NCBI GenBank assembly: GCA_964344485.1
Contig: CAYFNF010000003.1
Span: forward strand, 237,666-301,665
Direction of reading: 5' to 3'
Length of the DNA: 64,000 nt
Origin: CAYFNF01 sp964344485
GTDB lineage: Bacteria > Patescibacteriota > Patescibacteriia > UBA9570 > XYC2-FULL-38-9
Under the pieces are notes generated by a model. It saw only the letters and a program-made list of their open reading frames with translations. It was not told where the DNA came from and did not search any database. Below, in pieces: positions 42,501-50,978 of the stretch. Position 1 is the first letter of the stretch. Each line of letters begins with the position of its first letter. The position numbers and the translations under genes were made by a program.

Positions 42501-44095
42501 CTCTGTGCAATTTCTACCTCTTTATGATACCTCCCTAAAGAATCCGTCGTAATGATTACATTTCTACACCCTCGTTGTAGTCCAATAGCTTCCGGGAAGA
42601 TCCGCAACAGGGCTTCATGGTGAGGTTCTGCTTGTTCGGCTGTACATGCATTTTTTAATAATCCATCTAAGGTTTGTGCTTCTGGCGGCCTGCTCATCCT
42701 TTCATCATGATTTGTCACTCTCTGAACCAGTGCAGTTAGTAATTCTGGATCCTGTATATATCTCCAACATGAAGCTATAGCACGATCAACTTCTTCTCCT
42801 TTACTAACATTTCTGTCTCTTCCACCTATATAATAACCATTTGCTACATCATAGGAAAACAATGGTTGACCACCTCTGCCTTCTTCTTTCTGATAGTCCA
42901 CTCGCAATCCTTGGACATACTGCTCACTCGGGTCCCGTCCGAGACTTACTCCGACAGCGAAGTATTCATTCTCAGCTGGATCCCATAAAAAACGACTACT
43001 CAATTCATAGTGAAACGGTTGATCAGAGAATTCCACACAATTGCTCCCCATTCCCTGTCTCTCTATTCGGGGATCAATATTTCTCGTGAACTCTTCTCTG
43101 AAAGCAGGATCAGCTTTTTTAATAGAAATAACTGAACAAGTGCCTGACTCTAAATCTCCCTGGTCTTCTCGTTCAATCTCTACGCCATGAATCTTCATAA
43201 TGCCTTCCTCATCAACTGGCCGTCCTTGCCACACTCGCCTCATTTGAGGAGCGTCTGGTTGAGCGACTTCTCCATTGATCATATACGAAGATCGCAGTTT
43301 TGCTCGAGCGTTATTTCTCAATAGATGTAAGTAGCACATTTTCGATCCCTCTCCGAACTTACCACGTAAATGTCGCTTGTCTCGTTTCGTGCTTTTGTAA
43401 AAAGCGGTAAGTTGAACATCAAAACCAGGGCCTTGATCTCCGACCTTCATTGATTCAATTTGATAACGAAAAGTTGGTGCTGCTTCTTGCTCTCCCTCTG
43501 CTTGCACATCCGTATATGGAGGTTGTTGTATTAGTTCATAGCTCACCCAAGTACACTTCGTTTCTGGTGTAGTGACATCCACGACGCAATACTCTACATC
43601 TGGGACAGCTTCGGTAATTGGTTCAATCCTTTCAACCAAGCTAGTAGGGTCGATTTCTCTGTCCTCGGGTTTATCAAGCGACTCCCGAAGTAGATCATCA
43701 TGAACATAATCAGCGACCATAACGGAGTGCTCTCTAATTTGCTCCAATACTCGTTGTTGTACAGACTGATCAGCATCAGCAAAGTATTTTCGATAGATGA
43801 ATACTAAATACGATAGATTATTCAAGGTTCGAACGTCCCACTCATCCAACGTATCAATATCGACTTTCGATTCATCAATCACTACGTCCATCAACTCACA
43901 AAAAAAGCGGTCAGTGTTTGCATCCAAATGATTTTGCATGATATCCCTGACTGTCTGTGCTGAAGTCCAGGTTCTCTCGCCGTACTCCATGCGCGACAAA
44001 GCATCCTCTTCTACACGCCGCGCCTTAACAGGGACCGGAGGTCGTTCGCGCGAAATGAGTCTTGCTCTTCTCCAATTGTTTTCTACTCTACGCAT
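39548..44095 (-). pseudogene. Giant dual-GHKL ATPase with HELAH metallopeptidase motif, one in-frame TGA
   Basis: The whole frame is about 1515 codons with one stop (41039-41041). The first GHKL module has VRDIMQNHLDANT (N box), VGDQGPGFD (G1) and RGKFGEGSKMCYLHLLR (G2). A ~550-residue middle region follows. The second module has RLIQDVIQNHLDADR, FSDNGS then the stop then YTPNEIGLLGAGSK, and FAGKYAEGQKMVAAG. The C-terminus carries SGTMQHELAHFVSRQGDYSY (zinc peptidase HExxH). The TGA falls where the G1 motif needs Gly, so GGA-to-TGA explains it. It is driven by a perfect TTGACA-N17-TATAAT promoter. Role unknown; a nucleotide-gated protease or defence protein is conceivable. Confidence 0.85.
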
Positions 44096-44114
44096 ACAGT
44101 TTGGTGTTGATCAT

Positions 44115-44143
44115 ATTATAACGAAAATAAAATGATTTGTCAA
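44115..44143 (-). promoter_or_regulatory. Consensus sigma70 promoter of the dual-GHKL gene
   Basis: On the minus strand TTGACA (44138-44143), exactly 17 nt, and TATAAT (44115-44120): a full match to consensus at both hexamers. The ATG is 19 nt downstream of the -10, with no ribosome binding site. Confidence 0.85.
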
Positions 44144-44294
44144 GAGCATTATCCCCTCACTCATTGCTCCGCCCTCATTTTATATACCAATTGTCTTAGC
44201 TTTTTTTTACTCCTTGCGCCCAAGCAACCTTGATATGATATATCGCTTTTAATTATGGACACCAAATAATAAAAAACTGGAGATCGGCCTGCGC

Positions 44295-44831
44295 TCAGAA
44301 CGTGATCAGCGCCAGTAGACCCGGACTCCAGCTTGCAGGGTACGCTCCCTGTAGGTTCCATACGCGCACGAACGACGGCGACAGTGCAAGATGTTCGGTC
44401 ACGATGATCGTGCACCCCAGTCCCGCAGCTCCGTAGACCGTCCACCCCTGTCCGCGCTCTTCTTTGAGCCAGGGATCGTAGTCCACCTGCATGAACAGGA
44501 TCAGGTCAATGCCCACGCGGTCCGTAATCAGGTAGTCGAACACCGACGCACCCAGGATTCCGACGTTCCTGGTACGCGGCGCTACTACTGGCCCCAACAG
44601 CGGGGAGATGCTGAACCGACCCGCGACCGGAATCATGACCGTGGCGCCCAGGATGGCGTATTCCGTGATCCACGCATCCTTGGTGAACGCGCCGAACCCC
44701 CCTGCGACCATGGAGATAGTCGGCTTGACCTGCTCGGCCTGCTCCTGCGTGTCGTCCTCCTCGGTGGCGTTGGCCGTAGTGGACATACCCGAGAAGACCA
44801 TCAGCGCGAGAATCAGTACCATGTACTTCAT
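44295..44831 (-). CDS. Secreted beta-barrel-like protein, GC-rich
   Basis: 178 residues from the ATG at 44831, with AAGGAG at normal spacing. A signal peptide (YMVLILALMVFSGMSTTANA) is followed by alternating hydrophobic strands such as ITEYAILGATVMIPVAGRFS and WTVYGAAGLGCTIIVTEHLA, ending in aromatic TF, as in outer-membrane beta-barrels. Composition is strongly GC-biased and the stop is TGA. A putative promoter TTGACT lies in AT-rich leader. Family not identified. A barrel would be surprising in a monoderm host. Confidence 0.75.
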   Translation of the reverse strand: MKYMVLILALMVFSGMSTTANATEEDDTQEQAEQVKPTISMVAGGFGAFTKDAWITEYAILGATVMIPVAGRFSISPLLGPVVAPRTRNVGILGASVFDYLITDRVGIDLILFMQVDYDPWLKEERGQGWTVYGAAGLGCTIIVTEHLALSPSFVRVWNLQGAYPASWSPGLLALITF

Positions 44832-44975
44832 GGAATCTCCTTCTGTCATCGCTGGTGATGACGCACTATTCTGGCAAAATAGAAAATATAGTCAATACTT
44901 TTTACTAAAAAACAATAAAATATCCTTGAAACTGGCGCTTTTGTTGCGACAGTTTATCATTTGTTGTCGATAATC

Positions 44976-45004
44976 TTGACAGTAACTTATTTTTTCGTCA
45001 TACT
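44976..45004 (+). promoter_or_regulatory. Promoter of the TrmB-family gene, leaderless
   Basis: TTGACA 44976-44981, 17-nt spacer, CATACT 44999-45004, then six bases to the ATG at 45011. Confidence 0.7.
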
Positions 45005-45010
45005 CCCCAT

Positions 45011-45772
45011 ATGAATACGTTAAAAATCCTTGAAGAAATAGGGTTAAACCAAAAAGAAGCGCGGGTCTATCTTTCTAGTTTAGAGTTAGGTCAGGATACT
45101 GCATACAACATTGCAAAAGCTAGCGGTTTAAAACGTGCGACAGTGTATTTTGTTTTAGAAGGTCTACTAGAAAAGGGATTAGTCTCACTGCGAAAAACTA
45201 GAAAAGCAACATATTACTCTGTAATCTCCCCGGACAAGCTTCTGGCCTATCTAGAACGAAAGCAAGAGCAACTCAAGAATATCCTCCCTGATCTTCAACA
45301 GAAGTATGATCAGCAACCCACCAAACCGATTATTCATGTGTTCGAGGGAAAGGAAGGACTGCTGCAAGTGTATAATGAAGTCACGATCTATCTGAATAAA
45401 TCAAAAGAAGTGCTGTATTACGGCTCAATGCAACATTGGGAGCAAGAAGGATTTGAAACTGAGCTTGACCTCTGGATACAAACCATGAAAAACAAACGGA
45501 GCATAGTGCGAGAGATTCTATCGAAGAATGATCCGGAAGCAAAAAAATATGCAAAACGTATACTAGCAAACGGCAATCCGAACCATCGCATTCGCTTCTT
45601 GCCAGACAATCTCGAGTACTATGATAATGACAATATGATCTACGGAGACAAGATCGCGATTTTCTCTGTTGGTAAAAGTGTCTTTGTTACGATCATTGAA
45701 AGTAAGAATATTGCTGACTCCTACAGGACATTGTTCAATGCAGCATGGAATAGCTCAACAACCCTCAAATAA
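45011..45772 (+). CDS. TrmB-family transcriptional regulator
   Basis: 253 residues. The N-terminal winged helix (LEEIGLNQKEARVYLSSLEL, IAKASGLKRATVYFVLEGLL) is the standard TrmB HTH. A coiled coil (LAYLERKQEQLKNILPDLQQ) and a C-terminal effector domain (HVFEGKEGLLQVYNEVTIYL) follow. TrmB proteins often sense sugars. The target is unknown, possibly itself or the 45790 membrane gene 17 bp downstream. Confidence 0.9.
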   Translation: MNTLKILEEIGLNQKEARVYLSSLELGQDTAYNIAKASGLKRATVYFVLEGLLEKGLVSLRKTRKATYYSVISPDKLLAYLERKQEQLKNILPDLQQKYDQQPTKPIIHVFEGKEGLLQVYNEVTIYLNKSKEVLYYGSMQHWEQEGFETELDLWIQTMKNKRSIVREILSKNDPEAKKYAKRILANGNPNHRIRFLPDNLEYYDNDNMIYGDKIAIFSVGKSVFVTIIESKNIADSYRTLFNAAWNSSTTLK

Positions 45773-45789
45773 TCCAGTACTATACTACT

Positions 45790-46914
45790 ATGATATCTCG
45801 ACTACTCAATCTAATACGACAACGACCTCTCACGGTCATTCTCGCACTTGGGTACAACGCTTCATTTGTTGCTGGTGCGCTATTCTTCTCCTGGGGGATT
45901 GAGTATATCGCTTTGCTGTTCTGGTTTGAAGCAGCAGTCGTTGCGGTGTTCGAATTGATCGCAGGCTTTGTCTTGGGACCACGCTCAAAAGACAAGCACA
46001 CAAAAAAAGCAGACTTCACGACTCTGAATGTACTGTTCTTCATACTGTTTCAGTTAGGAATTCTATACTTTGCTCTGAAGTGGATTGTTGAGTACTCAGG
46101 ATCGTCCATAACAGAGCTCCTGTCCACTATCGGTCCAGCACTTCTTATTCCAGCTGCATTTCTTTTAGCGTCCGCAATTGGACGACTCATTCATATTGTA
46201 AAGGACCGCGACTCAGCTATTCACTCGAACTACATGGTCTACCGCTGGTTTTGGATGGTCTTTGTTCCTCTGCAATGTGTGATTGTGCTGGTTCTAATGG
46301 ACAGTGCTGCTGGAATTCTAGCAATTCTTGTTCTGCTTGCGATTGTAAAGTTCGGTACAGACCTATGGACACAGATCACAGAACCAGGGAAGAAAGACCT
46401 GGAACTTAACACCACGCATCCTGGTCCGCACCCATTTTCTTCATTCAATCAGATTGTCCGACCAATTGCACTCTATCTTGCTGCGTCCGTATCATTCCTT
46501 GCTTTCGGTGACAGTGGTGGTCGTCCGATACAAAGTGAAGGTGACTTTATCGCACTGGTCATTATTTACATTATCTTCTGGCTGCTGATCAGAAATCCAA
46601 ACTACTCGATTGAATTAGATGAGTCGAAAAAAAGAATTATGGTCCATAAAGGAAGGTTCATCCGTCGAGTGATTGAAATACCGTTTGATGATATAGAAAA
46701 AATTAGCAGCTTAGATACAGAACAAGCGAATGGAACCGGATATCTGATTCATGTGAAAGATCGAAAGAAGCCGCTACAAATCAAAGGGATGTATTTCTCA
46801 GCAATTGAGCTGTTCTACTTCTTCCGCAACCTAAAAACCAAACATAAAATGCGTGTTACTAATCTAAAAGACCCCTCAAAATGGGGGCATCTTGGTGAAC
46901 CAGGAGATGGCTAA
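45790..46914 (+). CDS. DUF6498-like polytopic membrane protein
   Basis: 374 residues. About eight helices (LALGYNASFVAGALFFSWGI, FEAAVVAVFELIAGFVLG, LIPAAFLLASAIGRLIHIV and others), then a C-terminal cytosolic PH-like beta region (IELDESKKRIMVHKGRF, IPFDDIEKISSLDTEQANGT). The N-terminal pattern resembles DUF6498. Function unknown. Terminator follows. Confidence 0.75.
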   Translation: MISRLLNLIRQRPLTVILALGYNASFVAGALFFSWGIEYIALLFWFEAAVVAVFELIAGFVLGPRSKDKHTKKADFTTLNVLFFILFQLGILYFALKWIVEYSGSSITELLSTIGPALLIPAAFLLASAIGRLIHIVKDRDSAIHSNYMVYRWFWMVFVPLQCVIVLVLMDSAAGILAILVLLAIVKFGTDLWTQITEPGKKDLELNTTHPGPHPFSSFNQIVRPIALYLAASVSFLAFGDSGGRPIQSEGDFIALVIIYIIFWLLIRNPNYSIELDESKKRIMVHKGRFIRRVIEIPFDDIEKISSLDTEQANGTGYLIHVKDRKKPLQIKGMYFSAIELFYFFRNLKTKHKMRVTNLKDPSKWGHLGEPGDG

Positions 46915-46943
46915 TATTCAATAATTATACGGCAATTAATTAC

Positions 46944-46964
46944 AACCGCTATTCGCGGTTTTTT
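46944..46964 (+). terminator. Terminator after the 45790 gene
   Basis: AACCGC, loop TATTC, GCGGTT, then TTTTCTT. Confidence 0.75.
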
Positions 46965-46978
46965 CTTATTGTTAAGCC

Positions 46979-47006
46979 TTGACAAATCAAACAAAATTTG
47001 TATACT
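46979..47006 (+). promoter_or_regulatory. Promoter of the GC-rich metallopeptidase gene
   Basis: TTGACA 46979-46984, 16-nt AT-rich spacer, TATACT 47001-47006. A leader of about 95 nt follows before the GTG start and holds a ten-codon ATG frame (MLFRVHGMQV). Confidence 0.7.
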
Positions 47007-47108
47007 CACGGGTTCTGCCACGTGCAGATGCTCTTTCGAGTTCACGGAATGCAGGTGTAGAAGGAAACGCCTGTGAGTGCAACGACTTGACTAGGTAAGG
47101 ACAGACCT

Positions 47109-48113
47109 GTGGGACGTAAAAACGGCAAGCGTCACCAGAGGACCAGCAAGAACCTCAACCCCACCATGCAGTGGGCGCTCCGGAACTGGTGGTGGATGAC
47201 CCTGATCATCCTACCGATCTTGTTCCTGGGCATCAAGCTCTTGATTGGACTGCCCGATCTGCTGGCCGAACAGCGGGATATCGACACGATCGAGGCCATC
47301 CCGCGCAGCGACAAGCGACCGGAGCAGCAGCTCGACGACGACCCGCGCGATTACCCGGATATGCAGGAGCGGATCAGCTGGCCCGTGGGCGAGCCCACGC
47401 CCCTGCCGGTGACCGGTACCGCACCTGCGATCCCACCGCTCCCGGAGCTGACGTTCGAACTGCCCGAGACGGTCACCGTGCAAGACTACGAGAACAATCT
47501 CAATGTCTACCTGAACGTCCACCATCGAGCGCAGTACGTCCTGGACGCACACCCACACCCAAGGGTCGCAGAATTCGTCGAGCTCCTCGATGCGCAAAAG
47601 GCGATGATCAAGTTCATGTACGACGACGGGCAGACCGCCGCCTTCGGGTGGCAGTACATGGATGGAATCAAGACGCCGATGTTGGCGCTCCACGCCCCAA
47701 CGCTGCTCGACATGCGCACCGAAGCGGACGTCCTGGAGCTGATGGTCACGGTGTACCACGAGATGGTACACTACCAGCAGTACCTGAAGCTCCCCGAAGC
47801 TCAGGTGGGATTCATGGGCCCCAATGCCCTACCGACTTCGACGATGGCCTGCGACCAACTATGGCGCGCTGAGCTGGAGGCGTACGACGAAGCCTGCAAA
47901 CTCGCGGCTGAGTGGGGCGGAGTCGGGTACAAACCGAAACTGTGTAGCCACGCTGCAGACGAGAAGGAATTCGGGCACTCGGTGTTCGTAATGCTCTTCA
48001 ATAACGCCTACAACAATGAACGCGACACGATAATCTGTGCGTTCACGTGGGCAGTCGCAGCAGGGCACCCGGACCCGGATGTATTCCAGGAGCTCGGCTA
48101 CTCGGTAGGATGA
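47109..48113 (+). CDS. Membrane-anchored putative zinc metallopeptidase, GC-rich
   Basis: 334 residues from a GTG start. Basic N-terminus (GRKNGKRHQRTSKN) and one helix (WWWMTLIILPILFLGIKLLI), a Pro-rich linker and a C-terminal domain with VTVYHEMVHYQQYLKL (HExxH). The downstream LEAYDEACKLAAEWGG may supply the third zinc ligand. Strong GC-biased codons contrast with flanking AT-rich sequence; stop is TGA. Confidence 0.8.
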   Translation: MGRKNGKRHQRTSKNLNPTMQWALRNWWWMTLIILPILFLGIKLLIGLPDLLAEQRDIDTIEAIPRSDKRPEQQLDDDPRDYPDMQERISWPVGEPTPLPVTGTAPAIPPLPELTFELPETVTVQDYENNLNVYLNVHHRAQYVLDAHPHPRVAEFVELLDAQKAMIKFMYDDGQTAAFGWQYMDGIKTPMLALHAPTLLDMRTEADVLELMVTVYHEMVHYQQYLKLPEAQVGFMGPNALPTSTMACDQLWRAELEAYDEACKLAAEWGGVGYKPKLCSHAADEKEFGHSVFVMLFNNAYNNERDTIICAFTWAVAAGHPDPDVFQELGYSVG

Positions 48114-48146
48114 CATGACCGCGGAGGAAATCATGTCTATTTTTTT
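48112..48146 (+). terminator. Terminator after the 47109 gene
   Basis: GACATGA, a 12-nt loop, TCATGTC, then TATTTTTTT. It lies at the sharp return to AT-rich composition. Confidence 0.75.
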
Positions 48147-48149
48147 ACT

Positions 48150-49226
48150 CTAATTTTCTAGATAGCAGTGCTCTACGTTGTTTGAATTGTCAGTATCACT
48201 GTTCTGTTTTGTCTGTACTATTGATCGTACGGCTCGAATTCCACACTCATTATTACTCTGTATAGTATTATGCTCTAACAATACCTCATCTACCCAATCT
48301 ACTGCGATCCCGCTACCAGGATTCCGTTCCGAAGTACACGCACGTATTCGAATGTCGCGACTTTGATTGCTGTAATCATCGGAGGTAACCACAATACCGT
48401 CAGCATTGTATGCCGAGAGTAGACCATTTTCGCGTGCCGTGCAGTTCTTTACAGCAACGCGCACCCCACCACCAAAACGCAAACCTCTGTTTCCGTTCTT
48501 CTCAGAGGTAATCTCAGATAGATGAGCGTTCTGCAGTCGGGTGCTACTAAAACCATTGCTACTAGAGCCCGTGGTGTAGATATTTCTCACATTTGCATCA
48601 GTCACGCGCAACAAGTAGAGATTATGATCATGATAGATATTCACTCCGTTATCATAGAACTCTGAGTCTTGTACTACTACATCGTTAGCGCCTTTAATAT
48701 GAACGCCATGCCGACCGCATTCGTGAACATATAAATCCCTTACCAAAATACTTGCGCTGCGATTATCATTCCCTGCAACAATCTGTACGCAGTTCTTCCG
48801 TACATCTCGTTTGCCGATTAATGTCATAGACTGCACTGAAACGTTCTGCACTCCAGGGCCTGTCGATATGTCGGAAAACTCGTTGTGCATCAGGTGATCA
48901 TCAAGTGAATCATCTCCTCGTATGACGGTTTCTTTGCCTGCGCCGATGATTGAGATATTATCAGTCAAAAATAAACCTTCAGAAACTATATATTCACCTT
49001 CTGTTAGATGAATGACACCTCCGCCTTGTTCACGCGCTTGTGCAAGATGCCAGGCAATAGAACCTGCAATCGCAGAATCACTATGGTCGACGTCTAGAGG
49101 AGCTACAGTCTCGGTATATACTGTTCTATCTGTACCTTCAGTTGAAGGCATATATTGTACTGCAACGAAAAAACCACAAACACAAACCAGGCAGCCAGAT
49201 AAGAAGAGACGAAGTGTCGAACTCAT
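48150..49226 (-). CDS. Secreted right-handed parallel beta-helix protein
   Basis: 358 residues from the ATG at 49226, which overlaps the stop region of the upstream lipoprotein gene by a few bases. Signal/anchor LRLFLSGCLVCVCGFFVAVQ. Repeated turns (GKETVIRGDD, VSVQSMTLIGKRDVRKN, VQDSEFYDNGVNIYHDHN, LEHNTIQSNNECGIRAVRS) form a pectate-lyase/NosD-like solenoid. Probably polysaccharide-binding or cleaving on the cell exterior. Catalytic residues not identified. Confidence 0.85.
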   Translation of the reverse strand: MSSTLRLFLSGCLVCVCGFFVAVQYMPSTEGTDRTVYTETVAPLDVDHSDSAIAGSIAWHLAQAREQGGGVIHLTEGEYIVSEGLFLTDNISIIGAGKETVIRGDDSLDDHLMHNEFSDISTGPGVQNVSVQSMTLIGKRDVRKNCVQIVAGNDNRSASILVRDLYVHECGRHGVHIKGANDVVVQDSEFYDNGVNIYHDHNLYLLRVTDANVRNIYTTGSSSNGFSSTRLQNAHLSEITSEKNGNRGLRFGGGVRVAVKNCTARENGLLSAYNADGIVVTSDDYSNQSRDIRIRACTSERNPGSGIAVDWVDEVLLEHNTIQSNNECGIRAVRSIVQTKQNSDTDNSNNVEHCYLEN

Positions 49227-49227
49227 G

Positions 49228-49875
49228 TTACTGCATGCCTTCAACAAGGTCGGCAGTCAGGTCCTTGCCCCAGTGATCACTGTCATTCAGATACGCTTTT
49301 ATCAGATAATCCATAGTGCCTCTCTCCATAAACCATGTACCGTCTCCAAGAGTTGAGGAGAATGTTCCATGCGCATACGCATCTTCTTCGTCCACAGTGA
49401 TTCTCCCAGAAAAGTAAGAATTTTGTGTTGTGAGTCGCATCTTTGAGCCGTCAATCTCATACTCTACTTTTTCAGCAGTGCCCTCAATCGCTTCATACTC
49501 ATTTCCGTCTTCTGCATATACTCTTGATCGCGTCGCTTGGAGCGACCCTTCTAGATGCTCTTTGCTATCATACTCTCCTTTTGAAATAGCGACATCTGAA
49601 ATAGTGCGCAATTCACCATTATCATACTGTACATACATCCACCACGTTCCCTGGAACTCCTGTTGCAATAACGTCTCTTCTTCCTCCTCTTCCTCCATAT
49701 TCACTAACGGATCATCAATAGTATTCTGCTCAGTATCCGTGTCCGTGTTCTGCTCTTGCGGAACTGACAAGTTAGTGAGCTCCAGGTCTTCCGCGTCCTC
49801 ATCTTCGAATAAAAAACAACCGCTGCCGCAGAGTATCAATAGTAGAGTGACGCTCATTATAGATGCTTTCTTCAT
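49228..49875 (-). CDS. Lipoprotein with acidic linker
   Basis: 215 residues. Lipobox LILCGSGC marks signal peptidase II processing. A Glu/Asp-rich linker (NMEEEEEEETLLQQEF) precedes a beta-rich domain with FQGTWWMYVQYDNGELRTIS and FSSTLGDGTWFMERGTM. No family recognised. First gene of a unit with the beta-helix protein. Confidence 0.85.
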   Translation of the reverse strand: MKKASIMSVTLLLILCGSGCFLFEDEDAEDLELTNLSVPQEQNTDTDTEQNTIDDPLVNMEEEEEEETLLQQEFQGTWWMYVQYDNGELRTISDVAISKGEYDSKEHLEGSLQATRSRVYAEDGNEYEAIEGTAEKVEYEIDGSKMRLTTQNSYFSGRITVDEEDAYAHGTFSSTLGDGTWFMERGTMDYLIKAYLNDSDHWGKDLTADLVEGMQ

Positions 49876-49926
49876 ATAAATAGATAAATGAATAAGATGT
49901 ATGTAGTATAGATGATTTTACGTTGG

Positions 49927-50865
49927 TTATTCAAATACACAGACCGGAGGGCCAGTAGAGATAAACTCCTTTTGGAACAATGAAATGTCCAACGAGCGAT
50001 TATTCGGAAACTGCTCTTCGATCTCTTGAAGATGTTCGCGTAGCTGATACGGATCTTCAACAAACACACCAAATTCAAAAAAAGGATCTCCAATATACTC
50101 AGCGATGAAAGACACGTTCGGATGTTGTGCAAGATATTGAACTAGTTTCTGCTTTTCGTCTACATTCTTATTCTGAATAAACACACTATATTGATAGAGG
50201 CCTAACTTCCGAATATCAAGAAAGATAGAGTATTGCTCAATTACACTATTTTGTTCCAACTGCTGAATTCGTCGTGCAATGGTTGGAATCGAGACATTGC
50301 AGCGTCGTGCAATCGTACTTGCGTCTGCTCTAGAGTCATGCGCAAGCTCCTTTAAAACTTTTTTATCAGTATCATCCAGGAGGTGGGGTGTTGGTGGCTG
50401 CTCTAATATCTTGTGCCCTTGTAGACCTAAGTACTTCTCATAGAAAAAGATTGAACGCTTGTGTAGTGCAAAACGGTGATCGATGATATCATCTTTGAAC
50501 TCTTCATAGAGCTCATGAAATCGCGCATCCACCTCTTGGTTGTTCTTGCCGTATATTGAGAGACCAAAACTCCAAAGCCCTGACAACTTTGCGACCCAGG
50601 AAACAAATCCAGCCTGTTTTACATACGTTTCGAAGTCTTGCTGTGCAGTTGCCTTGATATTCACAAACACTGCAGCACCGACATATCCGAGTGCAGCGAT
50701 ATCAATATGAGTTACGAATTCTAAAACAACCTGCTGTTTCACTAGTTTATTAAAGTGATAGGTCGTTACCTCTCGAGATACTGAAATATCCTTTGCTAAT
50801 TGTGATAAAGAAACGCGGGAGTTCTTTATCAGTTGCTCTAATATTGCAACTTCTTTTTTGTCCAT
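49927..50865 (-). CDS. Tandem Lrp/AsnC-type regulator
   Basis: 312 residues: two complete Lrp/AsnC units fused head to tail. Unit 1 (1-160): HTH VSLSQLAKDISVSREVTTYH and a ligand-type RAM region. Unit 2 (165-312): HTH ADASTIARRCNVSIPTIARR then YSIFLDIRKLGLYQYSVFIQ. This gives a built-in dimer. Amino-acid sensing is typical of the family; the ligand here is not known. Confidence 0.9.
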   Translation of the reverse strand: MDKKEVAILEQLIKNSRVSLSQLAKDISVSREVTTYHFNKLVKQQVVLEFVTHIDIAALGYVGAAVFVNIKATAQQDFETYVKQAGFVSWVAKLSGLWSFGLSIYGKNNQEVDARFHELYEEFKDDIIDHRFALHKRSIFFYEKYLGLQGHKILEQPPTPHLLDDTDKKVLKELAHDSRADASTIARRCNVSIPTIARRIQQLEQNSVIEQYSIFLDIRKLGLYQYSVFIQNKNVDEKQKLVQYLAQHPNVSFIAEYIGDPFFEFGVFVEDPYQLREHLQEIEEQFPNNRSLDISLFQKEFISTGPPVCVFE

Positions 50866-50978
50866 TTTTTTATAATTCTAACGTTATTATATCCTATTTT
50901 GTTAAAAATGTAAATTCTACACCAGAAACTTTATAAAAATAGAAAAATGCTCTAGACTTTTGCGTTACCAATAAACCT

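Noticed and set aside
39548..44095. Interpreting the whole window with UGA as glycine (code 25)
   Set aside because: Only one in-frame TGA occurs at a Gly position, native genes encode Gly with GGN throughout, an ATGA overlap at 38080 uses TGA as a stop, and the other broken genes carry TAG or TAA.
47171..47872. 233-residue plus-strand frame overlapping the 47109 gene
   Set aside because: A GC-rich shadow frame with Arg/Ala-rich low-information translation; the 47109 frame has the membrane helix and HEMVH motif.
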